In this document: positions 37,211 to 47,305 of the stretch, in pieces | Position numbering within the stretch: position 1 is the stretch's first letter | How the letters are laid out: every line of letters begins with the position of its first letter | Origin: Rarobacter faecitabidus | GTDB lineage: Bacteria > Actinomycetota > Actinomycetes > Actinomycetales > Cellulomonadaceae | NCBI RefSeq assembly: GCF_006716265.1 | Contig: NZ_VFOS01000001.1 | Coordinates: 1,770,325-1,834,324 of the forward strand | Length of the DNA stretch: 64,000 nt | Direction: 5' to 3' | Position numbers and translations under genes: made by a program | Notes under the pieces: generated by a model | The model's database searches: none | What the model was told of the DNA's origin: nothing | What the model saw: only the letters and a program-made list of their open reading frames with translations

Positions 37211-37521
37211 ATCCTCCGCTAACTGTTCGTGGCTTCGCGTCTTGCGACGCATGGTGGGTGGGCGTCCCCTGGCACGAATGCCAGCGGTTCACCGGATCTG
37301 CCTCGCGCACGAGGGCATGAGTGTACACACACCCGACGGACTAGCATACCGCAGAATCCCCGCGTTTCGCCAGTTTCCTCAGTGAGGCAGCTCGGTTCCA
37401 TGTTCGCTCGCCGCTCGGCGGAGGGCTTCCATCATCGTTCGCTGCTCCGCCATGCGGATGCTGTCCTCACGGGGCCGTCATCCGCACGAAAGCCCGCACG
37501 CGACGAAACACACATTCATCG
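37211..37521. other. Non-coding region between map and infA
   Basis: No gene is visible in these 311 bases. A minus-strand TATGCT (37343-37348) is a possible -10 for infA, with no good -35. Short inverted repeats occur, such as CTGGCA/TGCCAG around 37269-37284 and GCGGATG/CATCCGC around 37455-37486, the latter a possible weak map terminator. Confidence 0.4.
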
Positions 37522-38361
37522 CTACGGTGCAGCCAGTTCGGCGACGCGGATCCCTCGCTTGGCGAGTTCCCCCGCTCCCCCGTCCTTGGCGGTGAGTACG
37601 AGGATTCCTCCGTCGAGAATCGCTACCGTGTGCTCGAAGTGCGCGGCGCGCCGACCCGAGTGCGTCACGACCGTCCACTCGTCCTCGCACAGGGCGATCT
37701 CCGCGCTACCCACTGTGATCATGGGTTCGATCGCCACGCAGGTACCGGGCCGAAGGCGCGCTCCGCGCCGTCTCGTGGCGAAGTTGGGGATGTCTGGATC
37801 CTGGTGGAGGCTGGACCCCACACCATGTCCCACGAACTCTTCGACGATGCCATACTCGGCGCCGTCAGCCGCGCCCTGCTCCGCCACGGTCCGCTCGACG
37901 GCTTCGCCCACGACGCCCACCCGCACACCCGGCCCCAGTTGGGCGATGGCGTTCCACATGGCATCCCGCGCCACCGCGACGAGCGCGGTGTCATCGGCGC
38001 TCGGATTGCCGACTATCACGGTACGTGCGCAGTCGGAGTACCAGCCGTCGACGATCGCCCCGGCATCGATCGAGAGCACATCACCGTCCTGTAGCGGCCG
38101 GTCGTTCGGAATGCCGTGGATGATCTCCTCATTCACGGAGAAGCATGCCGAAGCCGGGAACCCTTCGTAGCCGAGGAACGCCGGGCGGGCTCCCGCGGCC
38201 TCGATCGCGGCGCGGACGACCTCGTCCAACCGCGCAGTGGTGACGCCCACCGTGGCTGCGGCGCAGGCCTCGTCCAGCGCCGCATCGACAACGAGCCCAG
38301 CCTGCCTCATCGAGGCGAGCTGGGCTCGTGTCTTGTATTCGATCCGGCTGCGGCCGAACAA
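37522..38361 (-). CDS. map: Methionine aminopeptidase, type I
   Basis: Map removes N-terminal Met after deformylation. The 279-residue protein shows the dinuclear-metal ligands in order: DVLSIDAGAIVDGWYSDCART (two Asp), GHGVGSSLHQDPDIPNF (His), AIEPMITVG (Glu) and a final Glu in ALCEDEWTVVTH. I use TTG 38361, which gives the family start FGRSRIEYKT; no ATG is available before residue 18. It follows adk by 11 bases. Confidence 0.94.
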   Translation of the reverse strand: MFGRSRIEYKTRAQLASMRQAGLVVDAALDEACAAATVGVTTARLDEVVRAAIEAAGARPAFLGYEGFPASACFSVNEEIIHGIPNDRPLQDGDVLSIDAGAIVDGWYSDCARTVIVGNPSADDTALVAVARDAMWNAIAQLGPGVRVGVVGEAVERTVAEQGAADGAEYGIVEEFVGHGVGSSLHQDPDIPNFATRRRGARLRPGTCVAIEPMITVGSAEIALCEDEWTVVTHSGRRAAHFEHTVAILDGGILVLTAKDGGAGELAKRGIRVAELAAP

Positions 38362-38372
38362 CGACGAAGCGC

Positions 38373-38945
38373 CTACTTCGCTTCGAGCGCGCTCGCGACG
38401 CGCTCCGCGACCTCGTCGATCGCCCCCAGGCCATCGACCTCGACCAGGAGGCCACGGGAACGGTACGCGTCGAGTAGCGGCTTGGTCTGCTCGTCGTAGA
38501 TGTCGAGCCGCCGAGCGATCGCCTCAGCGGTGTCGTCCTCACGGCCCTCGATCTCGGCACGCTTTTGAATTCTGGCGAGCAACTCATCCCGGTCGGCAGT
38601 CAGCACGAGCGCAGCCTCGAGTTCGATGCCCAGCCCGGCGAGGATCTCGTCCAGCGCGGCCACCTGAGCGGCATTGCGCGGATACCCGTCCAGGATGAAA
38701 CCGGACTTGGCATCGTCCTGCGCCAGCCGGCTGCGCACCATGTCGTTCGTGACGGAGTCGGGGACGAGTTCGCCGCGCGCCGTGTAGGACTGCGCGAGCT
38801 TGCCGAGCTCTGTCTCGCCCTTGATGTTGGCGCGGAAGATGTCGCCGGTCGAGATGGCAGGAACCTGCAACCGCTCGGCGAGGAGCGCCGCTTGCGTGCC
38901 CTTGCCCGCGCCCTGCGGACCCATGATTAGCAGTCGCGAGGTCAC
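38373..38945 (-). CDS. adk: Adenylate kinase
   Basis: Adk interconverts ATP, ADP and AMP. Walker A is MGPQGAGKGTQAALLAERL, followed by ISTGDIFRANI (NMP site) and GFILDGYPRN. The 190-residue length marks the short-lid form without the zinc lid, typical of actinobacteria. The GTG at 38945 overlaps the secY stop as GTGA, showing translational coupling. Confidence 0.97.
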   Translation of the reverse strand: MTSRLLIMGPQGAGKGTQAALLAERLQVPAISTGDIFRANIKGETELGKLAQSYTARGELVPDSVTNDMVRSRLAQDDAKSGFILDGYPRNAAQVAALDEILAGLGIELEAALVLTADRDELLARIQKRAEIEGREDDTAEAIARRLDIYDEQTKPLLDAYRSRGLLVEVDGLGAIDEVAERVASALEAK

Positions 38946-40237
38946 CGAAGCAGTCCCTCGTAGTGGCGCTGCTGGAGCTGCGCGTCGATCTGCTTAACGG
39001 TCTCCAGGCCGACGCCCACGAGGATCAGGATCGAGGTTCCACCGAACGGAATGTTCGCCGTCACGCCGAGCTGGATCATAGCGATCGTCGGGATCAGCGC
39101 GACGAGCGCGAGGTAGATCGAGCCAGCCGAGGTGATGCGCGTGATCACGTACTGCAAGTACTCGGCCGTGGGGCGTCCCGCGCGGTAACCGGGAATGAAC
39201 CCGCCGTAGTTCTTCATGTTGTCGGCGACCTCGGTCGGGTTGAACGTGATCGCGACGTAGAAGAAGGTGAAGAAGATGATGAGCAGCGTATACAGCGCCA
39301 GGTGGAGCGGCGAGCTCGTGGCGGTGATATTCTGCTGCACCCACGCGGCCCAGCCGGCGTTCGGGTTGCCCGAGAACTGACCGATCAGCCCGGGAACAGC
39401 GAGGATGGAGGAGGCGAAGATCACGGGGATCACGTTCGCCATGTTGATCTTGATCGGGATGTAGGTGCTCGAGCCGCCGTACATGCGTCGACCCACCATG
39501 CGCTTGGCGTACTGCACCTGGATGCGACGCTGCGACTGCTCGACGAACACGATCGCCACGACGACCAGCAGTGCGATGGCCATGATGATCACGAACTTGC
39601 CGATGCCAGCGGATCCACCGGCCACGCCCCACAGGGCGGTCGGGAGGGTGGCAGCGATCGAGGTGAAGATCAGCAGGGACATGCCGTTACCGATGCCGCG
39701 CTCCGTGATGATCTCACCGAGCCACATGATCAGGCCGGTGCCGGCCGTCATGGCCGAGATGACGATGATCTGGTTCATGATGCCGTCGTTGGACAGCACC
39801 GATCCCTCACAGCCAAGCAGGACGCCGGTGCGCGCCATGGTCGTGTACGTGGTGGCCTGGAGGATGGCGAGGCCGATGGTGAGGTAGCGGGTGTACTGCG
39901 TCAGCTTCGCCTGGCCCGACTGGCCCTCCTTGTGCAGGGTTTCGAACCGCGGGATCACCACGCGTAGCAACTGCACGATGATCGAGGCCGTGATGTACGG
40001 CATGATTCCAAGCGCGAAGATCGACAACTGCATGAGCGCGCCACCCGAGAAGAGGTTGACGAGACCAATGAAGTCGCTGGCCTGTCCCGTCTCGACGCAC
40101 GCACGAACGGCCTGGTAGTCCACTCCGGCGGACGGCACGAACGAGCCGACCCGGTAGAGGGCCATGATGGCGATCGTGAACAACAGTTTTCGTCTCAGGT
40201 CGGGCGTACGAAACGCCCGGGCGAATGCGCTGAGCAC
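38942..40237 (-). CDS. secY: Protein translocase subunit SecY
   Basis: SecY is the ten-helix channel for Sec export; the secreted and anchored proteins in this window would use it. GTG 40237 is chosen because AGGAGG lies six bases upstream (431 residues); the TTG at 40258 is unsupported. Motifs include RRKLLFTIAIMALYRVGSF, the cytoplasmic loop GRRMYGGSSTYIPIKINMANVIPVIFA and the C-terminal GTSILILVGVGLETVKQIDAQL. adk and map follow. Confidence 0.98.
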   Translation of the reverse strand: MLSAFARAFRTPDLRRKLLFTIAIMALYRVGSFVPSAGVDYQAVRACVETGQASDFIGLVNLFSGGALMQLSIFALGIMPYITASIIVQLLRVVIPRFETLHKEGQSGQAKLTQYTRYLTIGLAILQATTYTTMARTGVLLGCEGSVLSNDGIMNQIIVISAMTAGTGLIMWLGEIITERGIGNGMSLLIFTSIAATLPTALWGVAGGSAGIGKFVIIMAIALLVVVAIVFVEQSQRRIQVQYAKRMVGRRMYGGSSTYIPIKINMANVIPVIFASSILAVPGLIGQFSGNPNAGWAAWVQQNITATSSPLHLALYTLLIIFFTFFYVAITFNPTEVADNMKNYGGFIPGYRAGRPTAEYLQYVITRITSAGSIYLALVALIPTIAMIQLGVTANIPFGGTSILILVGVGLETVKQIDAQLQQRHYEGLLR

Positions 40238-40419
40238 CGAATCCTCCTGGACCCGCAATGCGGGTTATCTTGATGCCGGCCGTGCGCCGGCGTCACTACG
40301 AGTGCCGCGAATTACGAGGGCACTTGTGAACCTTACATGTATCCGTCGCTCCAGGGGAACTTGCGTCAGCACAAACTCCCGAACGGCGAACAGCGTTACT
40401 GAAGAGCCTTGGCTCGTGT

Positions 40420-40461
40420 GAAGTGAGGCCGGGCGGCTTGACGGCCGCCCGGCCTCACTTC
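40420..40461 (-). terminator. Terminator after rplO, end of the spc operon
   Basis: A perfect 18-bp stem (40420-40437 with 40444-40461) and six-base loop starts eight bases after the rplO stop. No T-tract follows. It implies that secY-adk-map have their own promoter in 40238-40419. Confidence 0.82.
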
Positions 40462-40469
40462 GATACAAC

Positions 40470-40943
40470 TCAGTTGTCGGCTACCGAGCCGCCTGCGGCA
40501 AGGATCTTGTCCTTTGCCGACGCGGACACCGCGTCGACCTCAACGTCAAGCTTGACACTGAGCTCGCCAGTGCCGAGAACCTTGACGAGCTGGTTCTTGC
40601 GAACCGCGCCCTTTTCCACGAGACCGGCCACGGTAACCGTGCCACCCTCGGGGTAGAGCTCGCCCAGCTTGTCCAGGTTCACGACCTGGTACTCGGTGCG
40701 GAACGGGTTCTTGAATCCGCGCAGCTTCGGCAGGCGCATGTGAAGCGGCATCTGGCCACCCTCGAAGCGCTGCGGAACCTGGTAGCGGGCCTTCGTACCC
40801 TTCGTACCACGACCGGCGGTCTTACCCTTCGAAGCCTCACCACGACCCACGCGGGTCTTAGCGGTCTTCGCGCCGGGTGCCGGGCGCAGGTGGTGCACCT
40901 TGAGAGTGCTCACGGGTGCCTCAGCCTTCTTCTTCTCTGCCAT
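40470..40943 (-). CDS. rplO: 50S ribosomal protein L15
   Basis: L15 is a central large-subunit assembly protein. The conserved core starts at [37 protein letters not shown] and includes [18 protein letters not shown]. Length 157, including a short Lys/Ala N-terminal extension. ATG 40943, two bases after rpmD. A terminator follows directly. Confidence 0.97.
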   Translation of the reverse strand: MAEKKKAEAPVSTLKVHHLRPAPGAKTAKTRVGRGEASKGKTAGRGTKGTKARYQVPQRFEGGQMPLHMRLPKLRGFKNPFRTEYQVVNLDKLGELYPEGGTVTVAGLVEKGAVRKNQLVKVLGTGELSVKLDVEVDAVSASAKDKILAAGGSVADN

Positions 40944-40945
40944 GG

Positions 40946-41128
40946 TCAGTCGACCTCCTCAACGGTCACGAGGTGCGCGACCGTCCGGACCATGCCGCGG
41001 AACTCGGGGCGGTCCTCTTTCACGACGGTGTCCCCAATACGCTTGAGGCCCAAGCTGCGCAGCGTGTCGCGCTGGTACTGCTTGCCACCGATCCCTGACT
41101 TGATCTGCGTCACTTTAAGTTTCGCCAT
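40946..41128 (-). CDS. rpmD: 50S ribosomal protein L30
   Basis: L30 is a small large-subunit protein; 60 residues, [20 protein letters not shown]. Of two adjacent ATGs I prefer 41128, which has better spacing from AGGTAGG and overlaps the rpsE stop as TGATG. ATG 41131 adds one Met. Confidence 0.96.
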   Translation of the reverse strand: MAKLKVTQIKSGIGGKQYQRDTLRSLGLKRIGDTVVKEDRPEFRGMVRTVAHLVTVEEVD

Positions 41129-41799
41129 CATGCACCTACCTGCTCTGCAGCGGCGGCCTTCTCAGCGCGCCCCGCAGCCTGAGCACGGAGCAGCGCGGCC
41201 GGCGCCACCTGGTCGAGCGGCAGGCCGCGGCGTGCCGCCACGGACTCCGGCTGCTCGAGCAGACGCAGCGCCTCAACCGTCGCGTGAACGATGTTGATTG
41301 CGTTGGACGAGCCCAGCGACTTGCTCAGCACGTCGTGGATGCCTGCGCACTCCAGCACCGCACGCACCGGACCACCGGCGATAACACCGGTACCCGGGCG
41401 AGCCGGACGGAGGAACACGACACCCGCGGCAGCCTCACCCTGTACGGGGTGAGGAATCGTGCCCTGAATGCGCGGAACGCGGAAGAAGGCCTTCTTCGCC
41501 TCTTCGACGCCCTTCGCGATTGCGGCGGGAACTTCCTTCGCCTTGCCGTAGCCCACGCCGACGGTGCCATCGCCATCGCCCACGACGACCAGCGCCGAGA
41601 AGCTGAAGCGGCGACCGCCCTTGACGACCTTGGACACGCGGTTGATGGTGACAACGCGCTCTACGAACTGGCTCTTCTCGGCGTCGCCACGGCGACCCTC
41701 GCCACGGCCACCGCCGCGACGGTCATTGCGGCGCTCGTTCGAGCGCTCGTTGTTATCTCCGGCACTGCGGCCGGCGTTACCCTGCTGCCCAGCAGCCAT
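41128..41799 (-). CDS. rpsE: 30S ribosomal protein S5 with Arg/Gly-rich N-terminal extension
   Basis: S5 helps set decoding fidelity at the A site. The core begins at [32 protein letters not shown]. It is preceded by about 45 residues rich in Arg, Gly and Asn, giving 223 residues against about 165 in E. coli. Other motifs: [30 protein letters not shown] 41799. Confidence 0.97.
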   Translation of the reverse strand: MAAGQQGNAGRSAGDNNERSNERRNDRRGGGRGEGRRGDAEKSQFVERVVTINRVSKVVKGGRRFSFSALVVVGDGDGTVGVGYGKAKEVPAAIAKGVEEAKKAFFRVPRIQGTIPHPVQGEAAAGVVFLRPARPGTGVIAGGPVRAVLECAGIHDVLSKSLGSSNAINIVHATVEALRLLEQPESVAARRGLPLDQVAPAALLRAQAAGRAEKAAAAEQVGA

Positions 41800-41845
41800 C
41801 AGATAGTCCTTTGCTCGAGTGCTACGGAAATGTTGGTGTAGTCGA

Positions 41846-42217
41846 TCACAGTGTCAGCCCGCCTTCGCGAGCACCCTCTGCGACAGCAGCCACACGACCG
41901 TGGTACTTGTTTCCGCCGCGGTCGAACACGACGGTCTCGACCCCGGCGGCCTTGGCGCGGCTGGCGACGAGTTCGCCGACCTTGCGGGCCTTGGCGCTCT
42001 TGTCACCGTCCAGCGCGCGCAGGTCCGCCTCGAGGGTCGAAGCCGACGCCAGGGTGCGGCCGGCAGTGTCGTCCACGACCTGCACCACGATGTGGCGCGT
42101 GGAGCGCGTCACGACCAGGCGAGGCCGGGAGGTGGTGCCAGTAATCTTCTTGCGCAGGCGCAAGTGGCGACGCGCACGTGCGACGCTCTTGCCCTTGCCC
42201 TTGATCTCGACAGCCAT
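41846..42217 (-). CDS. rplR: 50S ribosomal protein L18
   Basis: L18 binds 5S rRNA in the central protuberance. The 123-residue protein has [35 protein letters not shown] and [26 protein letters not shown] 42217 overlaps the rplF stop as TGATG; GTG 42220 is an alternative. Confidence 0.97.
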   Translation of the reverse strand: MAVEIKGKGKSVARARRHLRLRKKITGTTSRPRLVVTRSTRHIVVQVVDDTAGRTLASASTLEADLRALDGDKSAKARKVGELVASRAKAAGVETVVFDRGGNKYHGRVAAVAEGAREGGLTL

Positions 42218-42753
42218 CACTTACCAGCCTTTCCGACCTTGCGGCGTACGTTCTCGCCCGCGTAGCGCACGCCCTTGCCCTTGTAAGGCTCGGGCTTGCG
42301 GATCTTGCGGATGTTGGCGGCTACCTCGCCCACCTGCTGCTTCGAGATACCAGAAACCGAGAACTTGGTGGGGCTCTCGACGGCGAAGGTGATGCCGGCG
42401 GGCGGCGTCACGACGACGGGGTGCGAGAATCCGAGCGCGAACTCGAGATCCGAGCCCTTGGCCGTCACACGGTAACCCGTGCCGACGATCTCGAGCTTCT
42501 TCTCGTAGCCGTTGGTAACGCCCTCGATGATGTTGGCGAGGAGCGTCCGGGTCAGGCCGTGCAGTGCACGGGACTGGGTCTCGTCGTTCGGACGAACGAC
42601 CTTCAGCTCGCTGCCTTCCAGCTCCGCCGCGATGGGCGAGGGCAGGGTGTGCTCGAGAGTGCCCTTGGGGCCCTTGATGGTGACGAGGTCACCGTTGATC
42701 TTGACGTCCACTCCGGCCGGGACCGGAACGGGGATCTTACCGATTCGAGACAT
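42217..42753 (-). CDS. rplF: 50S ribosomal protein L6
   Basis: L6 lies near the factor-binding site of the large subunit. The 178-residue protein starts [17 protein letters not shown] and ends [27 protein letters not shown]. Two L6 folds are visible. ATG 42753, 21 bases after rpsH. Confidence 0.98.
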   Translation of the reverse strand: MSRIGKIPVPVPAGVDVKINGDLVTIKGPKGTLEHTLPSPIAAELEGSELKVVRPNDETQSRALHGLTRTLLANIIEGVTNGYEKKLEIVGTGYRVTAKGSDLEFALGFSHPVVVTPPAGITFAVESPTKFSVSGISKQQVGEVAANIRKIRKPEPYKGKGVRYAGENVRRKVGKAGK

Positions 42754-42774
42754 GGTTCGATATTCCTTTCCGAA

Positions 42775-43173
42775 TCACCAGACGTAGGCGAGGACTTCCC
42801 CGCCAACACCCTTGGCCTGAGCCTGCTTGTCAGTAAGCAGACCCGAGGACGTGGACAGAATCGCGATGCCAAGACCGCCCAGGACCTTGGGCAGGCCAGT
42901 GGACTTCGCGTAAACGCGAAGACCCGGCTTGGAGACGCGCTTGATACCGGCGAGCGAACGCTCTCGGTTCGGCCCGTACTTGAGGGACAGTGTGAGGTTC
43001 TTGCCAATCTTTGCGTCGGCGACGTCCCACCCGGTGATGTATCCCTCTGCCTTCAGGATCTCGGCGATGCGAGCCTTCAGCTTCGAGTAGGGAATGGTCA
43101 CCTCGTCGTGGTGTGCCGAGTTGGCGTTACGCAGACGCGTCAGCATGTCTGCGATGGGGTCAGTCATCGTCAT
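42775..43173 (-). CDS. rpsH: 30S ribosomal protein S8
   Basis: S8 is a primary 16S rRNA binder in the central domain. The 132-residue protein starts [18 protein letters not shown] and contains [35 protein letters not shown] at its C-terminus. ATG 43173. The 68-base gap after rpsN is ordinary. Confidence 0.98.
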   Translation of the reverse strand: MTMTDPIADMLTRLRNANSAHHDEVTIPYSKLKARIAEILKAEGYITGWDVADAKIGKNLTLSLKYGPNRERSLAGIKRVSKPGLRVYAKSTGLPKVLGGLGIAILSTSSGLLTDKQAQAKGVGGEVLAYVW

Positions 43174-43241
43174 TGGGCTCTAGCCCTTCCTCGTCGGGGT
43201 ATCCATCCGGCTATAAGCCGGCGGACCTGCGACGTAGTTGT

Positions 43242-43427
43242 TTACCAGCTGCTCTTCTTGATGCCGGGAAGCTCACCGCGGTGAGCCATCTCGCGCAAGC
43301 AAATGCGGCACAGGCCGAACTTGCGGTACACCGAGTGCGGACGGCCGCACCGCTGGCACCGGGTGTAAGCACGCACTGCGAACTTAGGCTTCGCAGCCGC
43401 CTTGTTGATCAGGGCCTTCTTAGCCAT
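43242..43427 (-). CDS. rpsN: 30S ribosomal protein S14, zinc type (type Z)
   Basis: The 61-residue short form has the zinc ribbon CQRCGRPH ... [10 protein letters not shown], that is C-X2-C ... C-X2-C, and the typical end GIKKSSW. ATG 43427 lies one base after rplE. Being the zinc (C+) form it could be matched by a zinc-free paralogue elsewhere under zinc limitation, but none is in this window. Confidence 0.97.
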   Translation of the reverse strand: MAKKALINKAAAKPKFAVRAYTRCQRCGRPHSVYRKFGLCRICLREMAHRGELPGIKKSSW

Positions 43428-43428
43428 A

Positions 43429-44010
43429 TCAGTTCGTCTCCTTGAAGGGGAAGCCGAGCCGGCGCAGCAACGAGCGGCCCTCATCATCAGTGGTGGCAGT
43501 GGTCACGAGAGTGATGTCCATACCGCGCACGCGATCGATCTTGTCCTGATCGATCTCGTGGAACATCGACTGCTCGGTCAGGCCGAAGGTGTAGTTGCCG
43601 TGGCCGTCGAACTGCTTGGCGCTCAGGCCGCGGAAGTCGCGGATGCGCGGAAGCGCGAGCGACAGCAGACGGTCCAGGAACTCCCACATGCGGTCGCCAC
43701 GCAACGTGACGTGCGCGCCGATCGGCATGCCCTCGCGCAACTTGAACTGCGCGATCGACTTGCGAGCACGCGTGACCTGCGGCTTCTGGCCGGTGATGAT
43801 CGTCAGGTCGCGGATAGCGCCCTCGATCAGCTTCGAGTCCTTGGCAGCGTCCCCAACACCCATGTTCACGACGATCTTCGACAGACCGGCGACCTGGTTG
43901 ATGTTCTCGTGCTTGAACTCTTCGCGAAGCCCCGCGATGATCTCCTCGCGGTACTTCTCCTTGAGGCGCGGCAGCGCCGGCGCCGTGGCGACGGTGGTTT
44001 CGGTGCTCAT
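43429..44010 (-). CDS. rplE: 50S ribosomal protein L5
   Basis: L5 binds 5S rRNA and P-site tRNA. The 193-residue protein has [45 protein letters not shown] and [21 protein letters not shown] short Ala/Pro N-terminal extension is present. ATG 44010 overlaps the rplX stop as TGATG. Confidence 0.98.
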   Translation of the reverse strand: MSTETTVATAPALPRLKEKYREEIIAGLREEFKHENINQVAGLSKIVVNMGVGDAAKDSKLIEGAIRDLTIITGQKPQVTRARKSIAQFKLREGMPIGAHVTLRGDRMWEFLDRLLSLALPRIRDFRGLSAKQFDGHGNYTFGLTEQSMFHEIDQDKIDRVRGMDITLVTTATTDDEGRSLLRRLGFPFKETN

Positions 44011-44351
44011 CAGATGTCCTTACCAGAGCGCTTGGCAACACGGACCCGCGTCTCGCGGGAACGACCGTCACGCTCGACAGTCTCGGTGCGGTAGCCGACT
44101 CGGGTGCCCTTCTTGGTCTCCGGGTCAACCAGCATCACGTTGGAGATGTGGATCGGCGCCTCGATGGTCTCGATGCCACCGGTGCGGCTTCCACGCTGGG
44201 TCTGGCCGACCTTGCGGTGCTTCGTCTTGCGGTTGATACCCTCGACGATCACGCGGTCGGAGTCCACGAGCACCTCGAGCACGCGGCCCTGCTTGGTGCG
44301 GTCGGAACCGGCAATGACGACGACCAGGTCGCCCTTCTTGATCTTTGCCAT
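44010..44351 (-). CDS. rplX: 50S ribosomal protein L24
   Basis: L24 initiates large-subunit assembly. The KOW motif is visible at the N-terminus: [23 protein letters not shown]. 113 residues. ATG 44351 is two bases from the rplN stop. Confidence 0.98.
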   Translation of the reverse strand: MAKIKKGDLVVVIAGSDRTKQGRVLEVLVDSDRVIVEGINRKTKHRKVGQTQRGSRTGGIETIEAPIHISNVMLVDPETKKGTRVGYRTETVERDGRSRETRVRVAKRSGKDI

Positions 44352-44353
44352 GG

Positions 44354-44722
44354 TCAGAGCACCTCCGGCGCCAGCGAGATGATCTTCATGAACCGCTTGT
44401 CGCGAAGTTCGCGACCGACGGGGCCGAAGATGCGGGTTCCACGAGGCTCGCCGTCACCCTTGAGGATGACCGCTGCGTTCTCATCGAACTTGATGTAGGA
44501 ACCGTCGGGACGACGGCGTTCCTTAACAGTGCGGACGATGACGGCCTTGACGACCTCGCCCTTCTTGACGTTACCGCCAGGGATTGCGTCCTTGACGGTG
44601 GCGACGATTACGTCACCGATACCGGCGTAGCGGCGGCCGGAACCGCCGAGCACACGGATGCAAAGGATCTCCTTGGCACCGGTGTTGTCGGCGACTCGCA
44701 GTCGCGACTCCTGCTGGATCAT
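44354..44722 (-). CDS. rplN: 50S ribosomal protein L14
   Basis: L14 forms bridge B8 with the small subunit. The 122-residue protein starts [20 protein letters not shown] and contains [32 protein letters not shown] 44722. It is the first gene after the hairpin that separates it from rpsQ, which matches the S10/spc operon boundary known in other bacteria. Confidence 0.98.
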   Translation of the reverse strand: MIQQESRLRVADNTGAKEILCIRVLGGSGRRYAGIGDVIVATVKDAIPGGNVKKGEVVKAVIVRTVKERRRPDGSYIKFDENAAVILKGDGEPRGTRIFGPVGRELRDKRFMKIISLAPEVL

Positions 44723-44790
44723 GTGTTGAACTCCTGTCGTCGTGCCGGTTCTCGCAGTGTGCGAGCCTTGCCGAACGGATACATGTCATG

Positions 44791-44834
44791 CTTGCGTGGC
44801 CCGGCCGTGATTGTGCAGGGCCGGGCCACGCGAG
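44791..44834 (-). terminator. Hairpin at the rpsQ-rplN (S10/spc) boundary
   Basis: Stem of 16 pairs including one G-T (44791-44806 with 44819-44834) and a 12-base loop begins five bases after rpsQ. There is no T-tract. It may terminate part of S10 transcription or mark an RNA processing site. Confidence 0.65.
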
Positions 44835-44839
44835 ACTTC

Positions 44840-45115
44840 TTACTTGGCCTTTTCGAGGATCTCGACGAGGCGCCAGCGCTTGGTGGCTGACAGCGGACGC
44901 GTCTCCATGATCAGCACCAGGTCACCGATGCCTGCGGAGTTCTCCTCGTCGTGCGCCTTGATCTTGGACGTACGGCGAATAACCTTACCGTACAGCGCGT
45001 GCTTTACGCGGTCCTCGACCTCGACCACGACGGTCTTGTCCATCTTGTCGCTCACCACGTAGCCGCGCCGCGTCTTGCGACTGGCGCGAACCTGGGTGTC
45101 GTTGTTTTCGCTCAT
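44840..45115 (-). CDS. rpsQ: 30S ribosomal protein S17
   Basis: S17 is a primary 16S rRNA binder. The 91-residue protein has [39 protein letters not shown] 45115 is used; the TTG three bases upstream is not needed. It lies seven bases after rpmC. Confidence 0.97.
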   Translation of the reverse strand: MSENNDTQVRASRKTRRGYVVSDKMDKTVVVEVEDRVKHALYGKVIRRTSKIKAHDEENSAGIGDLVLIMETRPLSATKRWRLVEILEKAK

Positions 45116-45122
45116 CAATGCC

Positions 45123-45362
45123 TCACTTGCTCGCGCTCGGTGCTGTACGGATGCCGAGCTCGCGCTCGCGCAGGATCGTGTAGATCCGGGCGATGTCGCG
45201 CTTGACAGCCTTCAGTCGCCCGTGGTCCTCCAGCTGGCCTGTGGCCGACTGGAAGCGCAGGTTGAACAACTCCTTCTTGGCGTTGTCCAGCTCAGCGACG
45301 AGCTTCTCGTCGGTGAAACCGTCGAGGTCGGACGGGGCAAGCCCCTTGGAACCTACTGCCAT
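45123..45362 (-). CDS. rpmC: 50S ribosomal protein L29
   Basis: L29 is a two-helix protein at the exit tunnel. The 79-residue protein shows [25 protein letters not shown] and [19 protein letters not shown] 45362 overlaps the rplP stop as TGATG. Confidence 0.97.
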   Translation of the reverse strand: MAVGSKGLAPSDLDGFTDEKLVAELDNAKKELFNLRFQSATGQLEDHGRLKAVKRDIARIYTILRERELGIRTAPSASK

Positions 45363-45781
45363 CAGTTCGCACCACCTTCGCGCACCACGAAACGGCACTT
45401 CATCGGGAGCTTGTGGATCGCGCGGCGCATCGCCTCGCGGGCAAGAGCCTCGTCGACGCCGGCCAGCTCGAAGACGATGCGGCCCGGCTTGACGTTGGCG
45501 ACCCACCACTCGGGGGAACCCTTACCGGAACCCATGCGGGTCTCGGCGGGCTTCTTGGTCAGGGGACGGTCCGGGAAGATGTTGATCCAGACCTTACCGC
45601 CACGCTTGATGTGGCGGGTCATCGCGATACGAGCAGCCTCGATCTGGCGGTTCGTCACGTAGGCGGGCTCGAGAGCCTGGATGCCGTACTGGCCGAACTC
45701 GATCGTGGTACCACCCTTGGCAGCGCCGGAACGCTTGGGGTGGTGCTGCTTGCGGTACTTAACCTTGCGAGGAATCAGCAT
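45362..45781 (-). CDS. rplP: 50S ribosomal protein L16
   Basis: L16 positions A-site tRNA. ATG 45781 is preferred because a GGAGG site lies seven bases upstream and it gives the canonical [20 protein letters not shown] 45787 overlaps the rpsC stop but sits one base from that site. 139 residues, with [30 protein letters not shown]. Confidence 0.97.
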   Translation of the reverse strand: MLIPRKVKYRKQHHPKRSGAAKGGTTIEFGQYGIQALEPAYVTNRQIEAARIAMTRHIKRGGKVWINIFPDRPLTKKPAETRMGSGKGSPEWWVANVKPGRIVFELAGVDEALAREAMRRAIHKLPMKCRFVVREGGAN

Positions 45782-45783
45782 TC

Positions 45784-46596
45784 TCATGCCTCCTTACCGG
45801 CAGATGCCTGCACGGCGTCGCCACCAGCGGACGGTGCCTCAGCAGCCGCGGGAGCTGCCGCGCGGTCACCGCGACGGGGGCCACGCGCCGGGCGTCCACC
45901 ACGACCGCCGCGACCAGCGCGGGGTCCCTGGGAAGCCTGCTCGCGAGCCCATTCCTTCTCGGTGAGGTCGCCCTTGTAGATCCAGACCTTGACGCCGATA
46001 CGGCCGAAGGTCGTGCGCGCCTCGAAGAAGCCGTAGTCGATGTTCGCGCGCAGCGTGTGCAGCGGAACGCGACCCTCACGGTAGAACTCCGAACGGCTCA
46101 TTTCCGCGCCACCAAGACGGCCCGAGCACTGGACTCGGATACCCTTGGCGCCGGCGCGCTGGGCGGACTGCATGCCCTTGCGCATCGCGCGGCGGAACGA
46201 GACACGGCTGGCGAGCTGCTCTGCGATCCCCTGAGCGACCAGCTGAGCGTCGATCTCGGGGTTCTTCACCTCGAGGATGTTCAGCTGGACCTGCTTGCCC
46301 GTGAGCTTCTCGAGCTGACCGCGCAGGCGGTCAGCCTCGGCGCCGCGGTGACCGATCACGATGCCCGGGCGGGCGGTGTGAATGTCGATGCGGACGCGGT
46401 CGCGGGTGCGCTCGATCTCCACGCGGGAGATGCCGGCGCGCTCCAGACCAGTGCTCATGAGCTTGCGGATCGCTACGTCTTCCTTCACGTAGTCGCGGTA
46501 CCGCTGGCCCGGCTTGGTGCTGTCTGCGAACCACCGCGAACGGTGGTCAGTCGTGATGCCCAGGCGGAACCCGAGCGGGTTTACCTTCTGACCCAT
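45784..46596 (-). CDS. rpsC: 30S ribosomal protein S3 with Ala/Arg-rich C-terminal extension
   Basis: S3 lines the mRNA entry channel. Residues 1-215 are conserved: [23 protein letters not shown], the KH motif [23 protein letters not shown] and [23 protein letters not shown] tail of about 50 residues rich in Arg, Gly and Ala gives 270 residues. ATG 46596 overlaps the rplV stop. Confidence 0.98.
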   Translation of the reverse strand: MGQKVNPLGFRLGITTDHRSRWFADSTKPGQRYRDYVKEDVAIRKLMSTGLERAGISRVEIERTRDRVRIDIHTARPGIVIGHRGAEADRLRGQLEKLTGKQVQLNILEVKNPEIDAQLVAQGIAEQLASRVSFRRAMRKGMQSAQRAGAKGIRVQCSGRLGGAEMSRSEFYREGRVPLHTLRANIDYGFFEARTTFGRIGVKVWIYKGDLTEKEWAREQASQGPRAGRGGRGGRPARGPRRGDRAAAPAAAEAPSAGGDAVQASAGKEA

Positions 46597-47012
46597 CAGG
46601 CCCGTCCCTTCTCTTCACGCGGGGTGACAACCACGGTGATGTGGCTGGTCCTCTTCAGGATGCGTCCGGCGCGGCCCTGAGCACGCGGCCGGAAGCGCTT
46701 GAACGTGGGCCCCTCGTCCACGAACACCTTCGAGACGACGAGGCTCTCACGGGAGAGGTTCTCGGTCTCAGTGGCGTTGGCGGCTGCGGATTCCACGACC
46801 TTGAGCACGTCGGCTGCCGCGGCCTGCGGAGCGAACTTCAGCGTCGTGATGGCCTGCTCCACCGAGGTGCCGCGAACCAGGTCGGCGACGCGGCGGGCCT
46901 TCATCGGGGTCACGCGAACGAAGCGCGCGACAGCGAAGGCACCATCGGAATCGCCGAGCAGGCTGAGCCGGCGCTCGGAGGGGTTCTCCTTGTTACGTGG
47001 AGTGCCGCTCAT
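46596..47012 (-). CDS. rplV: 50S ribosomal protein L22
   Basis: L22 reaches into the exit tunnel with its beta hairpin. The conserved core starts at [22 protein letters not shown] and includes [33 protein letters not shown] 25-residue N-terminal extension gives 138 residues. ATG 47012 overlaps the rpsS stop as ATGA. Confidence 0.97.
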   Translation of the reverse strand: MSGTPRNKENPSERRLSLLGDSDGAFAVARFVRVTPMKARRVADLVRGTSVEQAITTLKFAPQAAAADVLKVVESAAANATETENLSRESLVVSKVFVDEGPTFKRFRPRAQGRAGRILKRTSHITVVVTPREEKGRA

Positions 47013-47290
47013 CGCCGCCTCCCCTTCTTGTCGTCCTTCACGTGCCCCTTGAAGGTGCGCGTGGGTGCAAACTCACCGAGCTTGTGGCCGACCATGGACT
47101 CGGTCACGAAGACCGGGACGTGCTTGCGGCCGTCGTGCACGGCAAACGTGTGACCTAGGAAGTCGGGAGTGATGACCGACCGACGTGACCAGGTCTTAAT
47201 GACATTCTTGGTACCCGCATCGTTCTGGGCGTCCACCTTCTTCTGCAGGTGGTCGTCGACGAAGGGGCCCTTCTTCAAGCTGCGTGGCAT
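47009..47290 (-). CDS. rpsS: 30S ribosomal protein S19
   Basis: S19 pairs with S13 in the head. The 93-residue protein starts [19 protein letters not shown] and has [33 protein letters not shown] 47290, 15 bases after rplB. Confidence 0.98.
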   Translation of the reverse strand: MPRSLKKGPFVDDHLQKKVDAQNDAGTKNVIKTWSRRSVITPDFLGHTFAVHDGRKHVPVFVTESMVGHKLGEFAPTRTFKGHVKDDKKGRRR

Positions 47291-47305
47291 TAGTCAGGCT
47301 CCTTA

